A DNA stretch of 64,000 nt from DASUBV01 sp963725175 (GTDB lineage: Bacteria; Actinomycetota; Actinomycetes; Streptosporangiales; Streptosporangiaceae). This document shows, piece by piece, positions 8,502 to 18,129 of the stretch (positions are counted from its first letter, which is position 1; every line of letters begins with the position of its first letter). Where the stretch lies: the NCBI GenBank assembly GCA_963725175.1, contig CAVRXH010000006.1:6882001-6946000 (forward strand). The letters are read 5' to 3'. The position numbers were made by a program, and so were the translations under genes. Below the pieces are notes generated by a model. The model was given only the letters and a program-made list of their open reading frames with translations, made no database searches and was not told the origin of the DNA.

Positions 8502-11500
8502 GTGGCCGTGTACGAGTTCCCGACCTCATTCGGCCAGCGGCGGATGTGGCTGCTGGCCCAGATGGACTCCAGCGAGCCCACGTACAACATCGCGTGGGCG
8601 CTGTGGCTGGATGGCCCGCTGGAGGCCGACGCGCTTCAGCAGGCGTGGGACGCCGCGCTAATCAGGCACGAGGCGCTGCGCACCACCTTCAGGAACGACT
8701 CGGGCGTGCCGCTGCAGGTAATCGAGGACGAGCCCGAGGCGCGGCCGCTGGCGGCCGCCTCCGTCGAGCACCTGCCGGCGGGCGAGCGGGAGCAGGCCGC
8801 CAGGGCGATGATCGGCGAGCTGGCCCGCGCGCCGATGGACCTGGCCACCGGGCCGCTGGTGCGGGCCGTCCTGGTCGCGCTGGCACCGGAGGAGCACGTG
8901 CTCGCGGTGGTGATGCACCACATCGTCGCGGACGGCTGGTCGTTCCGGGTCCTGTTCGACGAGCTGTCGGCGGACTACGAGGCGATCGCCAAGGGCGGCG
9001 ACCCGGTGACGGAGGAGCCGCCGATCCAGTACGCGGACTACGCCATCTGGCAGCTGGAGCACGCCGAGGACGGCGGGGACGCGCCGGGCGAGCGGTTCTG
9101 GCGGGCCGAGCTGGCCGGCGCGGAGGTCGCCCTGCCGCTGCCGGCCGACGAGCCCTACCCGGCCCGGCAGACCTTCGAGGCGCAGAGCATCGAGGCGATC
9201 ATCGACCCTGGGCTGGCCGGCTCGCTCCGCCAGCTCGCCCAGCGACAGGGCACCACGATGTTCGCGGTCCTGCTGGCCGCGTACGCGGTCGTGCTCGCCC
9301 GGCTGACCGGCAGCGACGACCTGCTGATCGCGGTGCCGATGGCGGCCCGCGCCCGGCCGGAGACCGAGTCGGTCGTCGGGCTGTTCATGAACACCGTGCC
9401 GATCCGGATCCGGGTCGGCCGGCGCGACGCTCGGTGAGCTGGTGCGGTCCGTGCACGCGGCCAGCACCAGGGCGCTGGCGCATCAGGAGCTGCCCTTCGC
9501 CCGGGTGGTGGAGCTCATCGGGCCGCAGCGCGACCCGGCGCGGCTGCCGCTGGCCCAGGTGATGTTCGCGATGGAGGAGTCCTGGGCCGTCCCTGATCGC
9601 GGCGGGCTGCGCTGGCGCCCGGAACTGGTCGAGAACGGCACCGCTAAGTTCGAGATCGAACTGACGGTCACCGGCGAGCCGGACGGGCCGCAGGTGCGGG
9701 TGAACTACAACCGCAACCTGTTCCACCGGGCCACCGGTCAGGTCGTGACCGACGCCTTCATGGCGATCCTGGGCTGCCTGGCCGCCGATCCCGGCCGGCC
9801 GGCCGCCGACGCGGACATCATGCCGCGCGCCATCCGCGACCTGGTCACCAGGCAGTGGCCGGACGGCGGCCCGCCGGCGACCCGGATGCGACGGCGCTGC
9901 GGCTGCTCTGGGCGGCCTGCGCGCGCGATTCTGTGCTGGCCAGCGGCACTCACGGCGAGCTGACCGGGACCGGGGTGCGGGACCTGGCGCGGCGGGTCAC
10001 GGCCGCGCTGCGCGGGCACGGCACCGGGGTGTCCGACCGGGTGGCGATCCTGCTGCCGCGCGGCGCGCGGCTGCTGCCCGCCATCCTCGGCGTCTGGTCG
10101 GCCGGCGCGTCCTACGTGCCGATGGACCCGATCTACCCGGCCCAGCGGCTGGCCGGGATGCTCGAAGACGCGGGCGCGACCGCGATCCTGATCGACAGCA
10201 GCGTCCCCGGCGCCCCGGTGCCGCCGCCGGCGGCGGCACCGGCCGCGGTCGTGGACCTGGCTACGCTGGCCGCCGCGCCCGAGCCGGGACCGGCGGGCGA
10301 GCCGCTGCCTGACCTGCCGCCGTCGGCCGTCGCCGTGACCCTGTTCACCTCGGGGTCGACCGGCAGGCCGAAGGCGGTCAGCGTGACCCAGGGCGGCATC
10401 GCCACGCTGCTGAACGCGGTGGCGCCGCTGCTCGGGCTCGGCCCGCAGGACCGGTTCGTCGCGGTGTCCACGTTCGCCTTCGACATCGCCCTGGTCGAGC
10501 TGCTCGCGCCGGTGCTGGCCGGCGGGCGGCTCGTGGTCGCCGACACCGAGCACGCGCTGGACGCGGCCAGGCTGCGCGAGCTGCTGGCCGACAGCGGCGC
10601 GACCGCGCTCCAGGTCACGCCGGCCGGCTGGCGGATGCTGATGGACGCCGGCGGGGTGCCGGACGGGGTGAAGCTGCGGATGACCGCGGGCGAGCCGCTG
10701 CCCAGGGACCTGGCCGACGCCATGGGCGCGGAACCCGGCGCGCGGGTGGTCAACCTGTACGGGCCGACGGAGACCACGATCTACTCCGGCGGCGACACGG
10801 TCGCCCCGTCGCCGGCCCCGATCGAGATCGGCTCGATCATCGCCGGCACCCAGCTCTACGTGCTCGACGCCCGGCTGGCGCCGGTGCCGCCCGGCGTCAC
10901 CGGCGAGGTCTACATCGGCGGCGCCGGGGTCGCGCACGGCTACCACGGCAATCCCGGCATGACCGCCGGCCGGTTCGTCCCCGACCCGTTCAGCGGCCGG
11001 CCAGGCGCCCGGCTCTACCGCACCGGGGATGTCGGCCGCTGGCGCCGGTCGGGACGGATCGAGCTGGCCGGGCGCGCCGACCGGCAGTTCAAGATCCGCG
11101 GCTACCGGGTGGAGAGCGGCGAGGTCGAGGCGGCGCTGCGGGCCGCCGGCGACGTCGCGCAGGCCGTGGTGTCGGTGCGCGGCGCGGGACACGACGTCCG
11201 GCTGGTCGGCTACCTCGTCACCAGGTCCGGCGACGACCGGCCGCCCGCCGGGCTGCGCGACCGGCTGCGCGAGGTGCTGCCCGACTACATGGTGCCCGCC
11301 ACCTTCGTGGTGCTGCCCGCGCTGCCGCTGACCGGCAGCGGGAAGATCGACCACCGCGCGCTGCCCGAGCCGGACTGGGGCACGCCAGAGGGCCAGGCCG
11401 CGGTCGCGCCCCGGACGCCTACCGAGTCGAAGCTGGCGGCCATCGTGGCCGAGCTGCTCGCCCTGCCGGCGCCGGTCGGCGTCAGCGACAACTTCTTCGC

Positions 11501-11687
11501 GCTCGGCGGGCACTCGCTGACCGCGACCAGGCTGATGGCCAGGGTCCGCGCCGCCTACGGCGTCGACCTGCCGGTCCGCACGTTCTTCGCCGATCCCACG
11601 GTGGCCGGCCTGGCCGCGGCGATCGGCGGCGCGGGCCCGGCGGCGGACCAGGCTCGGCCGACCCTCGTACCTGGCGACCGGAGGTAG
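8502..11687 (+). pseudogene. NRPS C-A-PCP module, frame broken twice
   Basis: It starts at GTG 8502 after a ggaag ribosome binding site. The condensation domain (HHIVADG) reads in one frame to 9437. It then continues only in the next frame (from HAASTRALAHQELPF) until about 9885, where the original frame resumes with DPDATALRLLWAACA and a normal adenylation domain (FTSGSTGRPKA, YGPTETT) and PCP (FFALGGHSL, Ser codon at 11514). Removing one C near 9420 (ggccggcg to ggcggcg) restores VGGATLGELVRS; adding one base in the cccgccgg stretch near 9875-9885 restores the C-A linker. The two changes compensate each other. The adenylation pocket reads roughly DIVQMALIY(K), not assignable with confidence. 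The intact domains imply a working gene with sequence errors, or very recent inactivation. The next NRPS gene starts 8 bp after its stop. Confidence 0.85.
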
Positions 11688-11695
11688 ATCCCGCC

Positions 11696-14600
11696 ATGCG
11701 CTTCCCCGTGTCGTTCTCCCAGCAGCGGCTCTGGTTCATCGACCAGCTCACGCCCGGCGAGGCGACCTACAACATGCCGTACGCGATGTGGCTGGACGGG
11801 CCGCTTGACGCCGACGCGCTGCAGCGGGCGATGGACGACATGGCCGCGCGCCAGGCCGTGCTGCGGACCAGCATCGTCGCCTTCGACGGCGTGCCCGAGC
11901 AGGTCGTCGCCGACACCGGCACCGTGCGGATCGAGCGGATCGAGCTGGGCGCGGAACTGGACGAGGCTGGCCTGGACGAGGCCGAGAGCACGAAGCAGGC
12001 CGAGTCGATCGCGGCGGACCGCGCGCGGCAGCCGTTCGACCTGGCGGCCGGGCCGCTGATGCGCGTCGCGCTGATCGGCGCCGGGCCGGGCCGGCACCTG
12101 CTCGTGCTGGTCATGCACCACATCATCAGCGACGGCATGTCCATGCAGGTGGTCATCGACGAGCTGTCCGCCCACTACCGGGCACGGGTGACCGGCGAGC
12201 CCGCGGCGCTGCCGCGGCTGTGGATGCAGTACGGCGACTACGCCGTCTGGCAGCAGGACCGGATGCGCGGCGAGGAGCTGGAACGGCAGCTCGATCACTG
12301 GCGCCGCGAGCTGCGCGGCGCGCCGCAGCTCATCACGCTGCCCACCGACCGGCCCAGGCCGGTCCGGCAGTCCACGCAGGGCGCGATCGCCAAGCACACC
12401 ATCGACGCGCAGACCACCCGGCGGCTCGCCGACCTGGCGGCCGGCGCCAACGCCACCGTGTTCATGACGTTCCTCACCGGCTTCGCGGCGGTGCTGTCGC
12501 GCTACTCCCGCCAGCACGACATCGTCATCGGCACCCAGGTGGCCGGCCGCACCCACGAGGAGCTCGACCCGCTCATCGGCATGTTCATCAACACCGCGGC
12601 GCTGCGGATCTCGCTGGACGGCGACCCGACCTTCGCCGGGCTGCTGCACCGGATCAGGGACACCACCCTGGACGCGATGGCACACCAGCAGCTCCCGTGG
12701 GAGAAGCTCGTCGAGGACTTCGCGCCCGAGCGCACGCTGTCCTACGCGCCGCTGACCCAGGTCCAGTTCCTGTACCAGTCGCTCACCCCGCCGGTGCTTG
12801 ACTTCCCCGGCATCACCGCGAGCAGCAGGGCGCTGTTCACCGGGACCGCGAAGCTCGACCTCACCATGTACGTGGACGCCTCGGCCGGCCAGACCATCAC
12901 GCTGTCGCTTGAGTACAGCAAGGACCTGTTCGACCAGGCCTGGGCCGCCCGGTTCCTCGGCTGCATGGCCGAGCTGCTGCGCAACGCCGCGGCGTCGCCA
13001 GGCACCCCGGTGGCCGACCTGCCGATGCTGTCGGCGGCGCAGCGCGATGAGCTGGTCCGCGACCGCCAGGCGCCGCCCGCCGGCGGCGACGGCGGCGCGG
13101 ACGTCAGGGACCTGCTCCTGGCCTCGGCGTCCAGCGTCACCGATGGCGCGGGCACCCTGCCGGCGAGCGAGGTCTGCGACCGGGCCGCGCGGCTCGCCAG
13201 GACGCTGGCCGCCCACGGCGCCGGCCCGGACACGCTGGTCGGGCTGTGCGCGGGCCGCGGCATCGGGATGCTGACGGGGCTGCTGGGCGCGTGGTGGGCC
13301 GGCGCGGCCTACGTGCCGCTGGATCCGGGCTTCCCGCCTGGCCGGCTGGCCGCGATGGCTCGTGGGGCCGGCCTGAAGCTCGTCATCTCCGACGCCGCGA
13401 ACAGCGAGCTCGCGGCGCAGGTCGCCGACGGCGCCACGGTGATCCGCGTCGACGACCCGGCGGCGACGGCCGGCGAGCCGCTGCCCCCCGTGCCGGTGCC
13501 CGCGGACGCGCTCGCCTACGTCATCTTCACCTCCGGCTCGACCGGGCAGCCCAAGGGCGTCGGCATCGAGCACCGGGCCGTGTCGAACCTCGTCGCGTCC
13601 TTCCGCCGGTCGATCGGGCTCGGCGGCGGCGACCGGTTCGTCGCCGTCACCACGCTGTCGTTCGACATCGCCATCCTGGAGCTGCTGCTGCCGCTGGCCT
13701 GCGGTGCCGACCTGGTGATCGCGACCGCCACGCAGACCCGCGAGCCCGACCGCCTGCGGTCGCTGATCGAGTCAGGCGGCGCGACCGCGATGCAGGCCAC
13801 GCCGCAGACCTGGCGGCTGCTGGAGTCCGCCGGCGGCGTGCCCGCCGGGCTGCGGCTGCGGATGTGCGGCGGCGAGGCGCTGCCCGCCGACCTGGCCGGC
13901 CAGCTCACCGGGCCCGGCGTCACCCTGTGGAACCTCTACGGCCCGACCGAGACCACGGTGTGGTCGGCGGCCGGGGTGGTGGCGAGCGCGGCCGACGCGG
14001 CGGCGATCGGGCCGCCGATCGAGCACACCCGGGTGTACGTGCTCGACGACCGGCTGAACCCGGTGCCGGCCGGGGTGGTGGGCGAGGTCTGCCTGGCCGG
14101 GCGGGGCGTCGCGCGCGGCTATCACGGCCGGCCGCGGCTCACCGCCAGGTCGTTCCGGCCCGACCCGTGGAGCGACGAGCCGGGAGCGCGGCTGTACCGG
14201 ACCGGTGACCTCGGCCGGTGGCGCGAAGACGGCGGCCTGGAGCTGATCGGCCGCAACGACCACCAGGTGAAGATCCGCGGCTTCCGGATCGAGTGCGGCG
14301 AGATCGAGGCCGTGCTGCGCGCGCACCGCGACGTGCGCCAGGCCGCCGTCGTCGCCGCGTCCAGGGCCGGCGAGCCGGCGCTCGTCGCCTACGTCGTGCC
14401 GCGCCGGGGCAGCGCGGCGGCCAAGGCCGCCGGCACCGACCTGCTGGAGGAACTGCGGCCGCACCTGCGCGCCACGCTGCCCGAGTACATGATCCCGGCG
14501 CTGGTGATGGCGCTGCCGGCGCTGCCGCTGACGCCGAACGCCAAGGTCGACAGGGCCGCGCTGCCCGCCCCGCGGTGGGACGGCGCGCTGTCGGGGGCCG

Positions 14601-14974
14601 GCCGCGTCGAGCCCAGGAACCCGGTCGAGGAGACGCTGGCCAGGATCTGGAGCGACCTGCTGGCCACCAGCGAGCCGATCGGCGTGCACGACAACCTGTT
14701 CCTGCGCGGCGGGCACTCGCTGACCGCGACCAGGTTCGTCGCCAGGGTCGCCGACACCTACGGGGTGAGCCTGCCGGTGCACCAGGTCTTCATCGGCCCG
14801 ACGATCGCGGAGCTGGCCGAGGCGGTCGCCGCCGACCCGCAGTTCGGGCAGGTCGCGGACACGGCGCGGCAGGCCGAGCTGGCGGCGCTCAGCGACGAGG
14901 ACCTGGACGAGCTGCTGCGCGCGGCGCTCGCCCAGCGCAACCGCCGCCAGGCGATCGGCGGTCCCGACAGGTAA
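11696..14974 (+). CDS. NRPS module C-A-PCP, predicted glycine
   Basis: 1092 residues. The condensation domain covers about 1-440 (HHIISDG), the adenylation domain about 450-960 (FTSGSTGQPKG, YGPTETT, NAKVDRAALP), and the PCP carries LFLRGGHSL with Ser1008. The pocket read by eye, DILQMGLVW(K), differs at one or two positions from published glycine codes (DILQLGLIW), so glycine is the best guess. The C-terminal 40 residues form an Ala/Glu/Leu helix (AELAALSDEDLDELLRAAL), possibly a docking element, instead of a thioesterase. The ATG at 11696 follows a ggaggt site inside the end of the preceding gene. As the last biosynthetic gene here, it would need release by an enzyme encoded elsewhere. Confidence 0.93.
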   Translation: MRFPVSFSQQRLWFIDQLTPGEATYNMPYAMWLDGPLDADALQRAMDDMAARQAVLRTSIVAFDGVPEQVVADTGTVRIERIELGAELDEAGLDEAESTKQAESIAADRARQPFDLAAGPLMRVALIGAGPGRHLLVLVMHHIISDGMSMQVVIDELSAHYRARVTGEPAALPRLWMQYGDYAVWQQDRMRGEELERQLDHWRRELRGAPQLITLPTDRPRPVRQSTQGAIAKHTIDAQTTRRLADLAAGANATVFMTFLTGFAAVLSRYSRQHDIVIGTQVAGRTHEELDPLIGMFINTAALRISLDGDPTFAGLLHRIRDTTLDAMAHQQLPWEKLVEDFAPERTLSYAPLTQVQFLYQSLTPPVLDFPGITASSRALFTGTAKLDLTMYVDASAGQTITLSLEYSKDLFDQAWAARFLGCMAELLRNAAASPGTPVADLPMLSAAQRDELVRDRQAPPAGGDGGADVRDLLLASASSVTDGAGTLPASEVCDRAARLARTLAAHGAGPDTLVGLCAGRGIGMLTGLLGAWWAGAAYVPLDPGFPPGRLAAMARGAGLKLVISDAANSELAAQVADGATVIRVDDPAATAGEPLPPVPVPADALAYVIFTSGSTGQPKGVGIEHRAVSNLVASFRRSIGLGGGDRFVAVTTLSFDIAILELLLPLACGADLVIATATQTREPDRLRSLIESGGATAMQATPQTWRLLESAGGVPAGLRLRMCGGEALPADLAGQLTGPGVTLWNLYGPTETTVWSAAGVVASAADAAAIGPPIEHTRVYVLDDRLNPVPAGVVGEVCLAGRGVARGYHGRPRLTARSFRPDPWSDEPGARLYRTGDLGRWREDGGLELIGRNDHQVKIRGFRIECGEIEAVLRAHRDVRQAAVVAASRAGEPALVAYVVPRRGSAAAKAAGTDLLEELRPHLRATLPEYMIPALVMALPALPLTPNAKVDRAALPAPRWDGALSGAGRVEPRNPVEETLARIWSDLLATSEPIGVHDNLFLRGGHSLTATRFVARVADTYGVSLPVHQVFIGPTIAELAEAVAADPQFGQVADTARQAELAALSDEDLDELLRAALAQRNRRQAIGGPDR

Positions 14975-15026
14975 CGCACCCCCGGCGAGTACTGCTGACC
15001 AGACCGTCGCTCTTAGGCTGGACCCT

Positions 15027-15878
15027 ATGAGGCTCTATGTCGGCTGCGCGATGTGGAGCTACGCGGCCTGGCAGGGCCGTTACCTGCCTAGCCCGCTGCC
15101 GCCGGGGGAGCGGCTGGCCGCGTACGCGAGCTGGTGCAACGCCGTCGAGGGCAACACGACGTTCTACGCGACGCCGGGCCTGGACACCGCGGCGTCGTGG
15201 GCCGGGCAGACGGACCCGGACTTCCGGTTCCTGCTCAAGCTGCCGAAGACGGTGACCCACGAGCGCCGCCTCGCGGACGCCGGCGGCCCGCTGCGCGCCT
15301 TCCTCACCGCGATCGAGCCGCTCGGGCCGCGTGCCCACGCCCTCTGGATCCAGCTGCCGCCGTCCTTCGGCCCCGCCGAGCTCGGCGCCCTCGGCGGCTT
15401 CCTGCGCGCGCTGCCACGCGAGCACCGGTACGCCGTCGAGGTCCGGCACCGCGCCTTCTTCACCGACCCGCGGGAGGAACACGAGCTGGAGCGGGTGCTG
15501 CGCGACGCCGGCGCCGAGTGGGTGCCCTTCGACACCACCGTCCTGTTCGACGGCCCGCCCGTCAGCGACGCCGAGCGGGAGGCATGGATGAAGAAGCCGC
15601 GGGTGCCCCGCCGGCGCCGTGCCCTGACTCCTTATCCCGTGGTCCGCTTCATCGGCAGGGACGACGCCGCCCGCACCATCGCGGGCTGGCAGCCCTGGCT
15701 CGATGTCGTGGTCGGCTGGCTGGGTGAGGGGCGGTCCCCGACCTTCTTCCTGCACACGCCCGACAACGTCGAGGCCCTGGAACTGGCCCGCCGCTTCCAC
15801 GACGAGGTTCGCGTCCGGGTCCCCGGCCTCGACCCGCTCCCCGACCCTGTCCCGGCCGGCCCGCCCACCCTGTTCTGA
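15027..15878 (+). CDS. DUF72 family protein (YecE-like)
   Basis: This 283-residue protein matches the DUF72/YecE family. The N-terminal VGCAMWSYAAWQGRYLP, the segment NAVEGNTTFYATP and FLLKLPKTVTHERRL are typical, as is a TIM-barrel-like alternation of strands and helices with a late FFLHTPDN segment. The biochemical role of the family is not settled. The gene lies 52 bp after the last NRPS gene and 57 bp before a MocR regulator; nothing ties it to peptide synthesis. The start is ATG 15027, which gives the canonical beginning of the family. Confidence 0.92.
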   Translation: MRLYVGCAMWSYAAWQGRYLPSPLPPGERLAAYASWCNAVEGNTTFYATPGLDTAASWAGQTDPDFRFLLKLPKTVTHERRLADAGGPLRAFLTAIEPLGPRAHALWIQLPPSFGPAELGALGGFLRALPREHRYAVEVRHRAFFTDPREEHELERVLRDAGAEWVPFDTTVLFDGPPVSDAEREAWMKKPRVPRRRRALTPYPVVRFIGRDDAARTIAGWQPWLDVVVGWLGEGRSPTFFLHTPDNVEALELARRFHDEVRVRVPGLDPLPDPVPAGPPTLF

Positions 15879-15935
15879 TCGAGGACTGCCGTCGCGTGCC
15901 TTCCGCCTCGGCGATGGGCCAGCCAGGATGAGGCC

Positions 15936-17387
15936 ATGCCGCGAACCGCCGCCCCGCTTTCGCTTCACCTCGACCTGGACGACGGGCCGCGCGGCTCGCT
16001 GACCGCGCTGACGGCGGCGCTGGTGAAGGCTATCGGCGCGGGCCAGCTCGCCGATGGCGACCTGCTGCCGTCCAGCCGGGTGCTCGCGGGCGCCCTGGGG
16101 GTCGGCCGCTCCCGGGTCATCGAGGCCTACCAGCAGCTCGCCGCCGCGGGGTTCGTGGTGACCGTCCCCGGCTCGGGCACCCGCGTCGAGCAGGGAGCGG
16201 TGGCGGCAGCCAGGGCCGGCGCGCTGTCCTCGCCGGTCAGCCCGGTGCGGCTGGACGCGCCGACGGCGCAGCCGTCCGGGCGAGCCAGGTTTGACCTGCG
16301 TTCCGGATACCCGGATGTCTCGCTGATCAGCGCGCGGGACTGGAACCGCGCCTGGCGCGTCGCGGCGCGCGAGTTCCTGGAGTCCGCGGCCGGCGCGGGC
16401 GGGCCTGGCCGCCCAGGCGGCACGCCCGCCGACCCGGTGAGCGCGCTGCGCGCCGACCTGGCGGACCATCTCAGGGTCAGCCGCGGCCTGTCGGTGCGCC
16501 CGGAGGAGGTGATCCTCTTTTCCGGCGTGCACGCGGCGATCCAGGTGCTGACCAGGGTCATGGCGATCCCGTCCCGGACCCTGGCGTTCGAGACCCCCGG
16601 CTACGACAAGGCGCTGCGGGCCTTCCGGCAGGGCGGCGCCCGGGTGCGCCCGGTCCCTGTCGATGACGAAGGGCTGCGGGCGGACCGGCTTACCAGGCAG
16701 GACTGGGGCGTCTACGTGACCCCCGCGCACCAGTTCCCGCTGGGCGGGCGCATGCCGGTGTCCCGGCGCGGCGAGCTGCTCGACTGGGCAGAGCGGGCCG
16801 GCGCGCTCGTGTTCGAGGACGACTACGACGGCGAGTACCGCTACGACGTCGTGCCGATGCCGCCGCTGCGGGCGATGGCGGCCGGCCCGCGGCGCGTGAT
16901 CTACCTCGGCACCGCGTCGAAGATCCTGGCACGCGAGCTGCGGCTGGCATGGGCGGTGGTGCCGGGGGCCTGGCACGACCGGGTCAGCGCGGAGCAGGCC
17001 CGCGACGGCGGCACGGTCAGCGGCCTCGCCGCGGCGGCCCTGAGCGAGCTGATCCGCAGCCGGGCGCTGCTGCGACACCTGGCCTTCAGCCACCGGGTAT
17101 ACGCGGCGCGACGGCAGCGCTTCGCCGACGCCTGTGCCGCCGGGCTGCCGCAGGCCCGCATCCACGGCATCCAGGCAGGTCTGCACCTGGTGCTCACGTT
17201 CGGCGACGACTTCGACGACCGGGCCGCGGTGGCCGGGCTCGAGCGCGCCGGGCTGCTGTGCGGGGCGCTCAGCCACTTCGCCTATGACGAGCGGTGGCCG
17301 GCCACGGGCCTGGTGTGCGGCTACGCGACGCTGCCGGAGACCTGGGCCGGGGCGGCCGTCCAGGTCATCCGCGACGTCCTGGCCTGA
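15936..17387 (+). CDS. MocR/PdxR family transcriptional regulator
   Basis: 483 residues. The N-terminal GntR-type winged helix spans about residues 15-85 (LADGDLLPSSRVLAGALGVG, then VIEAYQQLAAAGFV). A fold-type I aminotransferase-like domain follows, with the expected order: FETPGYD, YVTPAHQFPLGGRMP, FEDDYDGEYRY and YLGTASKILARELRLAW, whose lysine is the presumed pyridoxal phosphate attachment residue. Proteins of this class sense PLP or aminated ligands and control vitamin B6, GABA or amino-acid genes. The convergent neighbour is an FMN-binding oxidase-like gene whose stop is 7 bp away; the two may be functionally linked through B6/flavin chemistry, but that is inferred. Confidence 0.93.
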   Translation: MPRTAAPLSLHLDLDDGPRGSLTALTAALVKAIGAGQLADGDLLPSSRVLAGALGVGRSRVIEAYQQLAAAGFVVTVPGSGTRVEQGAVAAARAGALSSPVSPVRLDAPTAQPSGRARFDLRSGYPDVSLISARDWNRAWRVAAREFLESAAGAGGPGRPGGTPADPVSALRADLADHLRVSRGLSVRPEEVILFSGVHAAIQVLTRVMAIPSRTLAFETPGYDKALRAFRQGGARVRPVPVDDEGLRADRLTRQDWGVYVTPAHQFPLGGRMPVSRRGELLDWAERAGALVFEDDYDGEYRYDVVPMPPLRAMAAGPRRVIYLGTASKILARELRLAWAVVPGAWHDRVSAEQARDGGTVSGLAAAALSELIRSRALLRHLAFSHRVYAARRQRFADACAAGLPQARIHGIQAGLHLVLTFGDDFDDRAAVAGLERAGLLCGALSHFAYDERWPATGLVCGYATLPETWAGAAVQVIRDVLA

Positions 17388-17393
17388 GCCCGG

Positions 17394-18053
17394 CTACCGC
17401 CCGTCCCCGGCGCGGGACAGGACCGATGCCGGGACGGGAGTGCCAGGCGTCAGGTACGCGGCGGTCTCGGGCCGCCCGTAGGCGGTCCTGACCGGCAGCA
17501 GGCCGGCCCACACGCCGGGGGCGGGCTCGTCACCGGGGTCGGGCACTCCAGGGCCGCCCTCGCGCACCTTGACGGTCCACTGGCCGGGGACGATCTCCAT
17601 CGCCAGGGCCTGCGTCGCCGCGAGCTGCTTGCGGGTGTGCGGCGGCACCTCGCGGCCGCGGCCGGGGAACACTCCCTCGGAGAGCGCGGTCAGCGCCGCC
17701 GCCGCCTCGTCGCCGGCGAGCTGGATCAGCTCGCCGCGGACCACCGCGGAGCGGTAGTTGGCGCTGGAGTCGAACAGCGTATGCCCGTACACCCAGGCGT
17801 CGAGGTGCGTCACGCACAGCGCCGCGCGTGCCCCGGCCGCGACGTGCCGCAGCGCCCCGGCGCCGGTCGAGCCGTGCAGCAGGATGCGGTCGCCGGCCCG
17901 CGCGTAGAGCATCGGCACCACCCACGGCTCGCCGCCGGCCACCGTGCTCAGCGAGCCGATGTGATCGCCGGCGTCGAGGACCGCGTCCAGCTGCGCCCGG
18001 TCTGTTCGCGCGCGCTCAGGATGCCGCCCGATCCGCTCCATGCTGTCAGCCAT
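17394..18053 (-). CDS. Pyridoxamine 5'-phosphate oxidase-like FMN-binding protein
   Basis: About 219 residues from ATG 18053 (MADSMERIGRHPERA); an in-frame ATG at 18071 would add six residues. The order IGSLSTVAGGEPWVVPMLYA, ILLHGSTGAGALRHV, AALCVTHLDAWVYGHTLFD and NYRSAVVRGELIQL matches the flavin-nucleotide-binding split-barrel family often annotated as nitroimidazole-resistance or PNPOx-like proteins. Substrate unknown. The gene is convergent with the MocR regulator and co-directional with nrdAB, from which it is separated by only 76 bp, so read-through from nrdB is possible. Confidence 0.85.
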   Translation of the reverse strand: MADSMERIGRHPERARTDRAQLDAVLDAGDHIGSLSTVAGGEPWVVPMLYARAGDRILLHGSTGAGALRHVAAGARAALCVTHLDAWVYGHTLFDSSANYRSAVVRGELIQLAGDEAAAALTALSEGVFPGRGREVPPHTRKQLAATQALAMEIVPGQWTVKVREGGPGVPDPGDEPAPGVWAGLLPVRTAYGRPETAAYLTPGTPVPASVLSRAGDGR

Positions 18054-18129
18054 GCGGCCATCCTCGCGCATACCGGATGGCCCCTCCAGGCCGGAATCGG
18101 CTAGACGGCCAGGCCAGTATGCCTGGGTT

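Noticed and set aside
14860..14974. Thioesterase or docking domain at the end of the last NRPS
   Set aside because: Only about 40 residues follow the PCP, with no GxSxG motif; a short helix at most.
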